Source: JAHECQ01 sp963775125
Lineage (GTDB): Bacteria; Actinomycetota; Acidimicrobiia; Acidimicrobiales; SZUA-35
DNA length: 64,000 bases
Reading direction: 5' to 3'
NCBI GenBank assembly: GCA_963775125.1
Contig: CAVZHQ010000002.1
Span: forward strand, 744,001-808,000
The notes below the pieces were generated by a model. The model ran no database searches. It saw only the letters and a program-made list of their open reading frames with translations, and was not told where the DNA came from. Every line of letters starts with the position of its first letter. The first letter of the stretch is position 1. This document shows positions 31,979 through 41,786 of the stretch, one piece after another. The position numbers and the translations under genes were made by a program.

Positions 31979-34385
31979 GTGACCGCCGCGTGGTATCGGG
32001 CAAAGGGTGAGTTCCGTCGTCGGCGGCGTGCGGCGTTGCTCCTGGTGCTATTAGTAGGGATGGTCGGCGGCGCGGTGCTGACGACGGTCGCCGGGGCCCG
32101 TCGCTCGTCGAGCGCCTACGAGCGCTTCCGCCGCGAGACGCTGGCGTCGGACCTCGATGTCGCGTTCGACGGCCCGCCGGGCCAGGACCTCGAGACCGCC
32201 GCCGATGCCGTCAGGGCACTGCCGCAGGTTGCGGCCTTGGGTCGGCTGGACTTCCCATTCATCGTCCCGGCCGGCAGCGGCTTCTACCCCTACCTCGACT
32301 TCCTTGCGGCGGTCAGCTTCGACGATCCCGACGAGATGGACATCGACCGGCCGCGCATCCTCGAGGGTCGTGCTCCTGACCCTGACAACGCCGACGAGAT
32401 CGCGATCATCGAGACGTACGCCCGACGAATCGGGGCTCCGGGTGGGCGATCGAGCCGAGTTCGAGTCGTACGCACCTGAGCAGCTCGGGCCGTTGTTCAC
32501 CACCGGTGATGCGGGGCCGCCCGCCGGACCCCGCTTCACGCTCGTCGTCACGGGGATCCTCGACGCGCCGACGTTCCTCAGCGAGAGCTCGGGCGACTTC
32601 ACGCCTCGGGTGTTCTTGTCGCCCGCGTTCGCGAGGCGCACGGCGACGAGGTGGCCATCTACCCCGGTGGGTTCTCGCTGCGGCTCCACGGCGGCGCCGC
32701 CGACGCCAGCGAGGTCACGGAGGCGCTGCGGGAGATGTTCGCGGACTCGACCACGCTCGAGATCACGCCTGCATCGGAGATCGATCGGAAGATCGAATCG
32801 GGCATCGACGTCATCGTCACCGCGCTCGCGCTGTGCGCACTCGTCGCCGCGTTCGCTGGTGGAGTGGCGATTGCGCAGACCCTCACTCGGCACTTCGCCA
32901 GCCAGGTCGCGAGCGAGCGGTGGCTCGCAGCGCTCGGGATGACGCGGTTCGAACGAGTCGCATCGCAGGCGATCACGACGGTGCCGATCGCGGTCGTCGG
33001 CGCGTTCGTCGCGGTCACCGCAAGTGTGCTGGCGTCGCCGCTTATGCCGGTCGGCATCGCTCGGCGGGCCGAGCCGGACCCCGGTGTCTCCGTCGACTGG
33101 CCAGTGGTGCTCCTCGGGTTCGTCGTCATCGTGGTCGCCGTCTTGGTTCTCGCGGTCCTCGCCGCCATGGCGAGCGCACGGCGGCGCGCGACTCGCCAGC
33201 GACCCCAGCTCCGTGGCGAGGTCCTCGCGGTCGATGGTCGTGCTGCGTCGCACGAGCCTCGCACCGCCTGCGACCACCGGCGCGGGCATGGCGATCGAGC
33301 CCCGCGGCGGAACCGCGTGGGCGGTGCGATCGGCGTTTCTCGGGGTCGCCTTCGGCGTCACGGGCGTGATCGCCGTCTTGGTGTTCGTCGCGAACGTCGA
33401 CGCGCTGGTCAACTCACCGGACCGCTACGGCTCGCCGTTCGACGCCGCGGTCTCCGGGTTCAGCGGCGATGTGCTGGAAGAGGGAGGCGCGGAGCTCCTC
33501 GACGACCCCAAGGTCGCCGAAGTGGCGTTGGAGCTGGGCGGCCTGGGGCGCGTTGGCGGTGAGGAGGTGAACACCTACGCGGTGGAGTCGATCAAGGGCG
33601 ACATATCGCTGATACTGCTCGACGGGCGCCAGCCGAGCAGCGGGGCGGAGGTCGTCCTGGGCACCTCCACGCTCGAAAGCGCCGGTGTTGTGCTGGGCGA
33701 GGAGGTCGAGGTCGAAGGCGCCGGAGACACCTTGCTCGCAACAGTGGTCGGCACGGCCGTGTTCCCGGTGACCGACGAACGTAGCGCACCCGGTCGGGGT
33801 GTCCTGCTGGGGCGAGAAGACTTCGAGCGCATCTCGGCACCAGACGAGGTCAACGCCGACGTCCTCATCAAGTGGGCCGACGGTGTCGATCCCAAGGTCG
33901 CCAACGAGGAGCTCGCCGAAGCGACGGGGACTGAGGTGTCCGCACCACGGCTGCCGTCGGACGTCAACAACCTGCAAGACGTCAAAGCGCTCCCGCGAGC
34001 GCTCGCAGCCTTCCTGGCGGTGCTCGCCGCGCTAGCGGTCATCCATGCCCTCGTCTCGACTGTGCGCATGCGTCGCCAAGAGCTCGCTGTCCTCCGCTCC
34101 CTCGGGTTCGAGCGCCGGCAGCTCGGGTCGACCCTCGTCTGGCAGGCGATGACGATCGGCCTGATCGGCCTCACCGTCGGCGTACCGCTCGGCCTCGTGG
34201 TGGGCCGTGTCGTGTGGCGGGCAGCGGCGAGCGGCATCGGCGTGGTCGACGACCCGGTCACCCCCGCGCTCTCCGTCGCGGTGGTCGTCATTGCCGCGCT
34301 CTTGATCCTGAACGTCGCCGCCATCGCGCCAAGCCGCTCGGCCCGCAAGGTCTCTGCAGCTGCTGTGCTGCGCTCCGCGGGCTAA
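31979..34385 (+). CDS. FtsX/MacB-type ABC permease, broken by three frameshifts
   Basis: GTG 31979 starts a membrane protein (FRRRRRAALLLVLLVGMVGG, first helix). The sequence then changes frame near 32430, 32640 and 33220 and ends with a helix pair and SAAAVLRSAG. Joined, it would be about 800 residues with the FtsX double-permease layout: helix 1, a large periplasmic domain, three helices (LALCALVAAFAGGVAIAQTL and others), a second extracellular domain and three C-terminal helices. No ATP-binding partner lies beside it, though one is normally required. Two surplus bases and one missing base are needed. It may be a true pseudogene in the accessory patch or an indel-damaged intact gene. Confidence 0.55.
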
Positions 34386-34802
34386 GTGAAAGGTGGGCGA
34401 CCTCCGTGGCGCGCTCAACGAGTCGACCATGACGGCCGGACCGCTTGCGAGTCTTCCTCCGATGCCGTGATGCGCTGTCCTCCGTTTGGTCGGTATCGCG
34501 CTGCCCCACAACGCCGGCTTGTCGACACCTCTCCGATGACGAACCGAGCAGATCGAGGCACGCCCCAGGGCACTTTGGGTTCAGCGTCCATCGAAGTGAA
34601 CAGGATGCCACCACCCGGCCGGTGGCCCATTCGACGCTGTCAGGCCGCCGATGCTGACGTTGGCTCGTCGATGGTCTCGAGGCTGCCAGCCCCAGTACAA
34701 GTGCCGCTTTCCTTGTCCCCGCTCTCGACACCTTGCCGCCTCCTCGTGCAACTACGTTGTGCAGGCATCGGCGCGGTAGACACCGGGCTTGACCAAGGAG
34801 TT
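34386..34802. other. Intergenic region without recognisable genes
   Basis: About 420 bases between the permease and the minus-strand glycosyltransferase. Frames on both strands read as unrelated, biased sequence. No RNA gene, promoter or repeat was recognised. Confidence 0.6.
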
Positions 34803-35843
34803 CTATTCCCGCGGACTGATTCCCAGCAGAGACTCGTACACCCCGACATAGCGTTCGACCATGACCGCTACGTTGAAACGTTCGACGGCGGAGGAGCGGA
34901 TGGCATCACGGTGGAGCGCGCCCACTCGGCCGACGGCGTCGACCGCCTGAGCGGTTCCGGCTACCAGAAAGCCGGTGACACCGTGGTCAATGATCTCGGG
35001 CATCGAGCCCCGTGCATTGGCGATCACCGGCGTGCCGCTGGCCAACGCCTCGACGACGCTGAAACCGAACGGCTCATCGAACTCGACGAGGTGAAGCAGC
35101 GCGTGAGCGTCGGCCAACAATCGCAGACGCTCATCCCCGCCAACCGGGCCCACGAACCGCACCCGTTCGCCGTCGACGTGGGGCGCAATCCTCTCCCGAA
35201 AGTACTCCTCGTCCTGAACGATGCCCGCGATCACCAACGGCCGCCCTGCTGCTCGTGCGACCTCGATTGCACTCTCCGTCCCTTTGTCGGGATGAATACG
35301 TCCGAAGAAGAGCAGAGAGTCGGACGGTGCGGGCGACACGTTGAAGGTGTCGGTATCGATCCCGTGATGAATGGTCGCGGCGTAGGTCAGCCGCGGGTGG
35401 CGGTCCGCGTCGCTGATGGCGACGTAGGCGCCGATGTCGTTGTACCGCTCGTAGACGGGAACGATCGCGGGCGAGGAGAACCCGTGGATCGTCGTCACCA
35501 CCGGCGTATCGACCAACCGGCTGTACGTCAGCGGCAAGAAGTCGAAACTGTTGTGAATGATGTCGAATGCACCGGCTCGCTCGAAGACGTTGGCGATGTG
35601 GACGCACTCGGCCACCTTCGGCTCGACGGCTGGATCCTCGGACCACCCCGTCGGACTCGTCGCCACGAGGGTGCCAGAAGTCTCAGAGTCGGCCGTGGCG
35701 AACAGCGTCACCTCATGACCCAGCCGCACCAGGCCCTCCGCCAAGAGCGAGGCGAAGAGTTCCCAAGGCCCGTAGTGCCTGGGTGGCGTGCGCCACGCAA
35801 TCGGCGAGAGGACAGCGACGCGAAGTGGCCGAACGGAGGGCAA
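34803..35843 (-). CDS. GT4-family glycosyltransferase
   Basis: A 346-residue GT-B glycosyltransferase. The N-terminal half contains RHYGPWELFASLLAEGL. The hinge has IHHGIDTDTF, and the donor site FFGRIHPDKGTES and EFDEPFGFSVVEALASGTPV. It shares these motifs with the glycosyltransferase at 4379-5467, so the two are probably paralogues. The neighbouring genes (another GT, a probable alpha/alpha-barrel protein, GH130) form a carbohydrate cluster, here in divergent orientation. Confidence 0.87.
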   Translation of the reverse strand: MPSVRPLRVAVLSPIAWRTPPRHYGPWELFASLLAEGLVRLGHEVTLFATADSETSGTLVATSPTGWSEDPAVEPKVAECVHIANVFERAGAFDIIHNSFDFLPLTYSRLVDTPVVTTIHGFSSPAIVPVYERYNDIGAYVAISDADRHPRLTYAATIHHGIDTDTFNVSPAPSDSLLFFGRIHPDKGTESAIEVARAAGRPLVIAGIVQDEEYFRERIAPHVDGERVRFVGPVGGDERLRLLADAHALLHLVEFDEPFGFSVVEALASGTPVIANARGSMPEIIDHGVTGFLVAGTAQAVDAVGRVGALHRDAIRSSAVERFNVAVMVERYVGVYESLLGISPRE

Positions 35844-35880
35844 CGAAGAAGTAGCTACATCCGGATGCTACAGACCGAGG

Positions 35881-35905
35881 GTTCAACATTGCCCGTTGGG
35901 GGTAA
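35881..35905 (+). promoter_or_regulatory. Candidate SigF-type promoter of the GT / GH130 cluster
   Basis: GTTC (35881-35884), a 15-base spacer and GGGTAA (35900-35905). The -10 half is the good one. The first T of the -35 region is C in place of the usual GTTT. It lies about 110 bases before the ATG at 36017. Confidence 0.35.
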
Positions 35906-36016
35906 GGTCGAGGCAACCTCTTGGAGAGCGCCTCGCCTGGGTTGGGCGATCGAAATGATCCCATCGCCCTGTCGCAGGCCCGTCGCCCCCGCCCGAGCCG
36001 AGACGGGAGTCCTTCG

Positions 36017-37214
36017 ATGCCCACTGTCCCCTTTTCCGATGAAAACCGGTCCCCACTGACGACATCCCCCACTACCGACAGCCCGCTCACCTTTGGCATG
36101 CTGTCGACGTTTCCACCCACTGAGTGCGGTATCGCGACCTTCGCGGCCGCGTTGGCTGCCGGCATCATCGCGGGGGGAGGCGCAGTCGACGTCGTTCGAT
36201 GCGGACCCGCCCCCAGGCTCGAAGACGCCTCGGTTCTGGCCAAGATAGGCGGCGACGCGTCCCGTGACATCGCCGCCGCGGTTGCTGTGTTGAATCGCAC
36301 CGACGTAGCCATCGTGCAGCACGAGTACGGCATCTACGCCGGCCCGGATGGCGCCGCGGTGCTCGACATCGTCGACCGTCTCGTCGTTCCGACGATCGTC
36401 GTGGCTCACACCGTCCTCGAGCAGCCGAGTCCAGGTCAACGGAGAGTTCTCGAAGGTCTGTGCCAGGTCGCAAATGCGGTCGTCGTCATGACCGAGGTTG
36501 CACGGCGACGCCTCATCGACGACTTTCACATCGAGCCCCACAAGGTTACGGTCATCCATCACGGGGCGGCGACACCTTCCGCCTCCGAGTCGACCGAAAC
36601 CCGTGTGTCGGATCGTGAGCCTCGCCTCCTCACCTGGGGCCTCCTGGGTCCTGGCAAAGGGATCGAGTGGGCCATCGATGCGCTGTCGCAGCTCGCCGAT
36701 CTTCGCCCACTCCCCCGGTACATCGTGGCGGGGGCGACCCATCCCAAAGTCGTGCAACGATCAGGCGAGGCCTACCGCGAGATGCTGATCAGGCGGGCCG
36801 CCGAGTCCGGCGTCAGTGCACAGGTGTCCTTCGACGGCGCCTATCGAGACCTCGCTTCGCTGAACTCGCTGATTCGGTCGGCTGATCTGGTGGTGCTCCC
36901 CTACGATTCGAAGGACCAGGTCACGTCGGGGGTACTGGTCGATGCCGTCGCTGCCGGTCGTCCCGTGGTTTCGACCGCCTTCCCCCACGCCGTCGAGTTG
37001 CTCGCCGGCGGAGCCGGAATCGTGGTTCCCCAGGGCGATCCCGCCGCGCTCGGCGCAAGCCATCCGATCCGTTCTCACCAACCCGGAACGCCGAGAGTCC
37101 ATGGCGACCCAAGCGAGGCGGCTCGCACCCGAACTGTCGTGGACCGCCGTGGCGTCGCGCTACGAGGCGCTCGGTGCTCGGTTGTTGGCCACGAGCGAGC
37201 CGATGATGTCGTGA
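36017..37214 (+). CDS. Glycosyltransferase (GT4-like) with single-base frameshift
   Basis: The start MPTVPFSDENRSP lies behind an ACGGGAGT site. The N-terminal half has FGMLSTFPPTECGIATFAAA and QHEYGIYAGPDG, as in sugar transferases that recognise mannose or glycogen-related acceptors. The donor half has LTWGLLGPGKGIEWAIDAL and VVLPYDSKDQVTSGVLVDAVAAGRPVV (shown in part). After DPAALG the frame changes near 37053 and resumes QAIRSVLTNPERRES up to the stop. One surplus base joins the halves. The next gene starts inside its stop (GTGA). Substrate not known. Confidence 0.75.
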
Positions 37215-38227
37215 TCTCCTATTCCTTCGATCATCTCATGCGTCTCTCGACGACGGTTGGCACGTTCGAGCACGCGGACCACACGACGCCACGCACGGAA
37301 CATGGGTTCTGCACCGACGACCTGGCGCGGGTGCTGATCGTCACGAGCCGCGAACCGAGGCCAACCCGCGCTGTTCTCGACCTCATCCAGATGTCGTATC
37401 GATTTCTCGCCGACGCGCAGGCAGCCGATGGACGGATGCACAATAGGCGCAGCGCCGACGGCCGCTGGCTCGACCGGCCGAGTGTCGAGGACTGCTGGGG
37501 CAGAGGTCTCTGGGCGTTCGGAACTGCCGCCCGATACGGAGCCGATCGAGAGCTCGGCCAGGCGGCCTTGACGTCGTTCGCAAGAGGAGCGACCCAACGT
37601 TCCCCGTGGCCGCGTGCGATGGCGTTCGCGGCACTGGGCGCTGCCGAGGTTCTGGTCGAGCACCCTGCCAACCCGGCGGCCAGAACGCTTCTTGGCGACG
37701 CGGCGGAGACAATCGGTGCGCCGAGCGCCGACCCTGCCTGGCCATGGCCTGAGGCACGCCTTCGCTATGCAAACGCCGCGTTGCCCGAGGCGCTTCTGGC
37801 CGCCGGCTCCCATCTCGATCGGCCCGATCTGGTTGCCAACGGTCTGCAGCTGCTTCGTTGGCTGCTCGACCGCGAGACCAGGCAAGGTCATCTGTCACCG
37901 ACTCCTGCGCAGGGTGCGGGCCCCGCGGACCACCCACCTGCGTTTGATCAGCAGCCCATCGAGGTGGCAGCAATGGCCGATGCCTGCCACCGGGCGGCCG
38001 TGGTCAGTGGCGACTCCGCGTGGCTCGACGGACTCAACCTGGCCGCAGGATGGTTCGAAGGCAACAACGACGTCGGCGTGGAGATGATCGACCGTCGGTC
38101 AGGCGGGGGCTTTGACGGGCTCCACCCGCTCGGGCCGAATCTGAACCAGGGCGCCGAGTCGACCCTGGCCATGATCTCGACCCTGCAGCTCGCAACGCTG
38201 TCCAAGGCCGGCGCAACCACCCGTTAG
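37211..38227 (+). CDS. Probable (alpha/alpha)-barrel carbohydrate-active protein
   Basis: A 338-residue protein beginning VISYSFDHLMRLSTTVGTF. It contains HADHTTPRTEHGFCTDDLAR near residue 20, WLDRPSVEDCWGRGLWAFG and paired helices of the type seen in six-hairpin glycosidases. It is often linked with GT4 and GH130 genes in actinobacteria, and is called glycosyltransferase or hypothetical in different annotations. The reaction is unknown. The GTG start overlaps the preceding stop, and its own stop overlaps the GH130 stop on the other strand. Confidence 0.5.
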   Translation: MISYSFDHLMRLSTTVGTFEHADHTTPRTEHGFCTDDLARVLIVTSREPRPTRAVLDLIQMSYRFLADAQAADGRMHNRRSADGRWLDRPSVEDCWGRGLWAFGTAARYGADRELGQAALTSFARGATQRSPWPRAMAFAALGAAEVLVEHPANPAARTLLGDAAETIGAPSADPAWPWPEARLRYANAALPEALLAAGSHLDRPDLVANGLQLLRWLLDRETRQGHLSPTPAQGAGPADHPPAFDQQPIEVAAMADACHRAAVVSGDSAWLDGLNLAAGWFEGNNDVGVEMIDRRSGGGFDGLHPLGPNLNQGAESTLAMISTLQLATLSKAGATTR

Positions 38228-39697
38228 GCCGTCAGGCGGCAGAGCAGGTCGTCCAGCGGCACGGTGGCGATGCTGGCTCCGACGTCGGCAAACCCGTACG
38301 GCAACACGAGATTGCCGGCGTGAATCATGCTGCCGCACGAATAGACGACGTTGGGAACGTAGCCTTCGCGCTCATCTGAGGACGGTGTGAGCAGCGGTTC
38401 CTTGAGGTGACCGATCACTTTCGAGGGTTCATCGAGATCGAGCAACAGCGCCCCGAGGCTGTAGCGGCGGAGCGGACCAACGCCATGGGTGATCACCAGC
38501 CAACCGGCATCGGTTTCGAGCGGTGACCCGCAGTTGCCGAGCTGGACCAACTCCCAGGCGCGCTTCGGTTCCTGAATCAACTGGGTTTCATGCCAGACCC
38601 GGACGTCGTCGGACGACATCAGGAAGTTGTTCACGTTGTCGTGGCGACCCAGAGCCAGGAATCTCCCATCCACTTTTCGCGGGAACAGCGCGATGCCTTT
38701 GTTCTGCGCGCAGTCGCCGCCAAGCGTCGAGATTCGGAACGACTCGAAGTCAGCGGTTTCGATGAGTTGCGGCAGGATCTTGTGCCCGTCGTACGCGGTG
38801 TAGGTGCCGTAGTAGATGACCCGCCCGTCGTCGTGCACGAACCGAACCAGCCGAACGTCCTCCATGCCGCGGCTCTCGGTGGGCCCACCAGGAAAGATCA
38901 CCCGCTCCGACACTTCGCTTTCGCGGTCGAAACCGATCCGATAGCTCGATGAGGCCAGCCAGTGAAGCATGTGAATGGTCTCGGCAAGAATCGCCGGGTC
39001 GAACGGCCTTGCGTCGAGTGCTCGCATTGCTGTTTCCAGCTCCACCAGCGTGAAGTGCGGCCCTACGCCGCGAAGTACCTCTTCGGCGGCGCCGGTCAGC
39101 GCCCCGAGTTCTGAGAGCCGGGTGACGAAGAGGCTCTTCTCGTAGTCGGCGCCCGAACGTGTGCCGGTGGCGACGTATTCGCTCGGCGGCTCGAGGCTGA
39201 CGGACAGGTCGCTCGAGATCACGCCTGTCCGAAACTCGATGGAGGAGATGTGACCCTCGCCGATCGCGCGAAGGCTCATCGTGAATCTCGTGGCCCCCGG
39301 GTCGAGCCCGGACTGATCGGGGCTCGCAACGATCGATGGGTTGCCGAGGGCCGCGGCCTCGATCGAGTACTCCTGGGTGAAGTAGGCCCCGATCAGTAAT
39401 CGCTTTGCCGGCGACAGATGCTCAGGCAGCGGCGTTCGTTTCGCCACCTCGTCGGCGCTCCGCTGCAACAGCTCGTCGAATTCACGATGGCGGAGCGAGA
39501 AATCGGAACAGGTTGTATCGAGGGTCGACTCGCGCGTCGCGCTCCGACATCGCCAAAATTCGGGCGAGGGCGACGCCGATACGAGTGCTGCCGTCGGCGA
39601 GCACCGCGTCGCCCGGGAGGAACGGCTTGGCGATCACTCGTCGACAATCGGGCTCGATGCGCACGTTGGCGCAGCGCGTGACCGAGATCGGGGTCAT
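38224..39697 (-). CDS. GH130-family mannoside phosphorylase-like enzyme (single-base frameshift)
   Basis: Five-bladed beta-propeller. LLIGAYFTQEYSIEAAAL and NPSIVASPDQSG near the start of the domain, then MSLRAIGEGHISSIEFRTG, GMEDVRLVRF, LGRHDNVNN, GNCGSPLET and YVPNVVYSCG. The N-terminal part (MTPISVTRCANVRIEPDCRR) runs in another frame and joins at FRF|SLRHREFDELL by removing one base from AAA at 39500-39502. ATG 39697 replaces an upstream TTG. GH130 enzymes act reversibly on beta-mannosides, with phosphate as acceptor in true phosphorylases. The mode here is not decidable. Confidence 0.85.
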
Positions 39698-39875
39698 TGC
39701 CCAGCATCCCAACTGGGCCCGAGTCCTGCGACATCGACCGCCGACTGCCCTGCCGCATCACGCCTCTGAGGTTTCATCCATCGGCACCCTAGGCGCTTCA
39801 CCACTCGTTCAGAGCGACCCACCGCTCACGAAGCATGAGTCCGACGCTCTCAACGGCGTACATCTGGACGTGGAG

Positions 39876-39901
39876 GTTTCACCCATCCGCACTGCGGGTA
39901 A
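39876..39901 (+). promoter_or_regulatory. SigF-type promoter before the small membrane protein
   Basis: GTTT (39876-39879), a 16-base spacer and GGGTAA (39896-39901): the best match in the window to the SigB/SigF consensus. It ends nine bases before the ATG of the 26-residue membrane protein, with dodecin following. Confidence 0.55.
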
Positions 39902-39910
39902 CTGACCGCC

Positions 39911-39991
39911 ATGAGTATTCTCTGGATTGTCATCATCGTGCTTGTAGTACTTGCCCTGATGGGCGGGATCGGAGTGCGCGGACGGCGCTGA
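39911..39991 (+). CDS. 26-residue single-helix membrane protein
   Basis: MSILWIVIIVLVVLALMGG continues with IGVRGRR, giving one membrane helix with a basic C-terminus. It resembles the small stress-induced hydrophobic proteins common in Gram-positives. It lies directly after the best SigF-type promoter in the window and about 95 bases before dodecin. It is short enough to be missed by standard gene callers. Confidence 0.55.
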   Translation: MSILWIVIIVLVVLALMGGIGVRGRR

Positions 39992-40085
39992 ATGGCGTCG
40001 CCCCCTTCAGCCAAGCGACCGAATCGGCCTCCGACGGTCGAGTGAATTGCAGCAATCAAGCCAACGACAACAGAGGGAGCGAGCA

Positions 40086-40292
40086 ATGAGCGGTAACACC
40101 TATCGGTTGACCGAACTCGTCGGGACCAGCGATGAGTCCGTCGAGGACGCCATCAAATCCGCGGTGAAGAAGGCGTCCGCGACCGTCCACAACATGGACT
40201 GGTTCCAAGTGGCGGAGGTCCGGGGCACCATCAGGGACGGCGCGGTGAGCGAGTTCCAGGTCACCATGAAGGTCGGCTTCCGGGTCGACTGA
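40086..40292 (+). CDS. Dodecin (flavin-binding dodecamer)
   Basis: A 68-residue protein: SGNTYRLTELVGTSDESV, an alpha helix, HNMDWFQVAEVRG and a beta strand FQVTMKVGFRVD. The Trp in MDWFQV stacks on flavin or CoA in this family. The ATG follows GGGAGCGAGCA. Dodecins store or buffer flavins. The promoter pattern upstream of the preceding small gene suggests stress induction. Confidence 0.92.
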   Translation: MSGNTYRLTELVGTSDESVEDAIKSAVKKASATVHNMDWFQVAEVRGTIRDGAVSEFQVTMKVGFRVD

Positions 40293-40299
40293 ACACCAC

Positions 40300-40628
40300 A
40301 GCAGCCTTCAGAGAGTGAACTGCTGGTCGCTCGAGGAGCGACTGGGAGTTCCCTCTCGGTTCGGGCGACGAGAAGGTCCCGCAGGTTTGCGCGGCCGACG
40401 AAGCCCGCAGCCGGTATCGACTCGAGATCGCCCCGGAACGAACCGGTCACAATCGAACCCGGAGCGGCAAGACCGGCAGCCAAGATCCGCTGTTCGATTG
40501 ACGGCGTCACTGGATCGACCAGCATCACGCCCGGGAAGAGCTGGACCAACGCCCCCGTCGCTCGCCGGCGAGCGAGCGCATGCTTGTCGACTCCCATCTC
40601 CGCTGAGTCTGACCTCCGCCCGTGACAA
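40300..40628 (-). pseudogene. Fragment of an AbiEi/DUF559-type protein
   Basis: The text LSRAEVRLS, then (after a frameshift) MGVDKHALARRRATGALVQL, FPGVMLVDPVTP, IEQRILAAGLAAPGSIVTG resembles the N-terminal winged-helix part of type IV antitoxin AbiEi / DUF559 proteins. Only about 100 residues remain of a usual 250-300, and it runs into the dodecin gene on the other strand. No toxin partner is present. Probably a decayed remnant. Confidence 0.4.
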
Positions 40629-40663
40629 TTTCAGAGAGTGGACCAGGGTTACGCTGCGGCGCC

Positions 40664-41188
40664 ATGCACCCGGGCCAACCAGTCCACGATTTCACGGCGC
40701 TCGACGACCAAGGGCGCCCCTGGACGCTGTCGGAGCATCGCGGCCACCCCGTGGTGCTGATCTTCCATCGCCACTTGATGTGACTGCCCTGCCAAGAGCA
40801 TCTGCTCGCCGTGCGCGATCAGCTCGACCGCTTCGGCGACACTCACATCGCCGCGGTGACGTTCGCAAACCAGGAACGCCTCGCCGCGCATCGTGACCAG
40901 CTCGGTCTGCCGTTTCCGCTGCTCGCCGACCCCGATCGAGCCATCTACCGCCAGTTCCGGTTGGGTCGGACCTCGTTCCGCCACGTGTACAACCCGAGCA
41001 CCTTGCTCCTCTACGCACGCCTCCTGCGGCGTGGACGAAAGCTGCGACGCCCGACCGAAGACACACGCCAACTCGGTGGGGACTTCGTCATCGATCGGAA
41101 CGGTCAGCTGCTCCAGGGCTTCTGGGCCCGCTCACCCGATGATCGCCCATCGGTGGACCAGCTCGTGGCTGCCCTTTGGCGCGCCTGA
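40664..41188 (+). CDS. Peroxiredoxin-like thioredoxin-fold protein with probable selenocysteine (UxxC)
   Basis: AhpC/TSA-type redoxin of 174 residues. The ATG at 40664 opens HPGQPVHDFTALDDQGRPWT and VVLIFHRHLM. Codon 40 is TGA (40781-40783), then LPCQEHLLAVRDQL and so on to GGDFVIDRNGQLLQGFWA. The TGA sits where the family has the first Cys of CxxC, so the motif reads U-x-x-C (U40, C43). Coding text on both sides is in the same frame and typical of the fold, which excludes an indel. A hairpin GAGC-AUCU-GCUC begins 12 bases after the UGA, near the distance of a bacterial SECIS. Standard callers would start at the GTG at 40811 and lose the active site. A substitution error or true stop cannot be excluded. 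Confidence 0.75.
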
Positions 41189-41231
41189 AATTTGTCCGGG
41201 CCAAGGCGATCGCTGCCGTAGTGTCGAGACC

Positions 41232-41753
41232 ATGCAGCATCAGGTACTACCAGCGCTCCCTCTTCAGGCCGACGAACGAACGACGCTCGTCGCCTTCCTC
41301 GGGTACCACCGTGCCGCACTGATCGATCGGGCCTTGGGTCTGTCGGACGAACAGCTACAACGTGCCCATCCCCCGTCGTCGCTGACGCTCGCCCGACTCA
41401 TCGGGCACCTGATCCTGGTCGAACAGATCTGGATCGCGCACCGCCTCGACGGCGACCCCGAGTCGGAGCCGTACGCGTCGCTCGACTGGACCGCCGACCC
41501 TGACGCCGAGATGACCCTGGCGCAGACGTGGACCGCCGACGAACTACTCGATCGATTTCACACCATGGCCGCCGACAGCCAACGACGCATCGATCGTGCG
41601 CCATCGCTCGACACGCTCACCGTGGGCACCAACGGCGACGGAGAACGCTGGAACCTCCGCTGGATCTTGGTGCACCTCATCGAGGAGTACGCCCGTCACT
41701 GCGGTCACGCCGACTTGATCCGAGAAGCCATCGACGGTGACCTCGCCGAATAG
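41232..41753 (+). CDS. DinB-family (DUF664) protein
   Basis: A 173-residue four-helix bundle. LVEQIWIAHRL and WILVHLIEEYARHCGHADLIREAIDG are the typical metal-binding helices, with His in LIGH, HLIEEYARHCGH providing the triad. In actinobacteria related proteins are mycothiol-dependent transferases or unknown detoxification enzymes. It follows the redoxin by 43 bases on the same strand, so the two may be co-transcribed and share a thiol-related role. Confidence 0.85.
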   Translation: MQHQVLPALPLQADERTTLVAFLGYHRAALIDRALGLSDEQLQRAHPPSSLTLARLIGHLILVEQIWIAHRLDGDPESEPYASLDWTADPDAEMTLAQTWTADELLDRFHTMAADSQRRIDRAPSLDTLTVGTNGDGERWNLRWILVHLIEEYARHCGHADLIREAIDGDLAE

Positions 41754-41786
41754 GCCGAGATCACCGTCGACAAGGACTGGCCGCTT

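Noticed and set aside
34386..36059. A 557-codon open frame on the plus strand
   Set aside because: It overlaps the minus-strand GT4 gene, has no recognisable domain and shows the biased composition of an antisense frame in GC-rich DNA.
40781..40783. TGA as a sequencing indel
   Set aside because: Coding text before and after is in the same frame, so no insertion or deletion is needed; only a substitution could create it.
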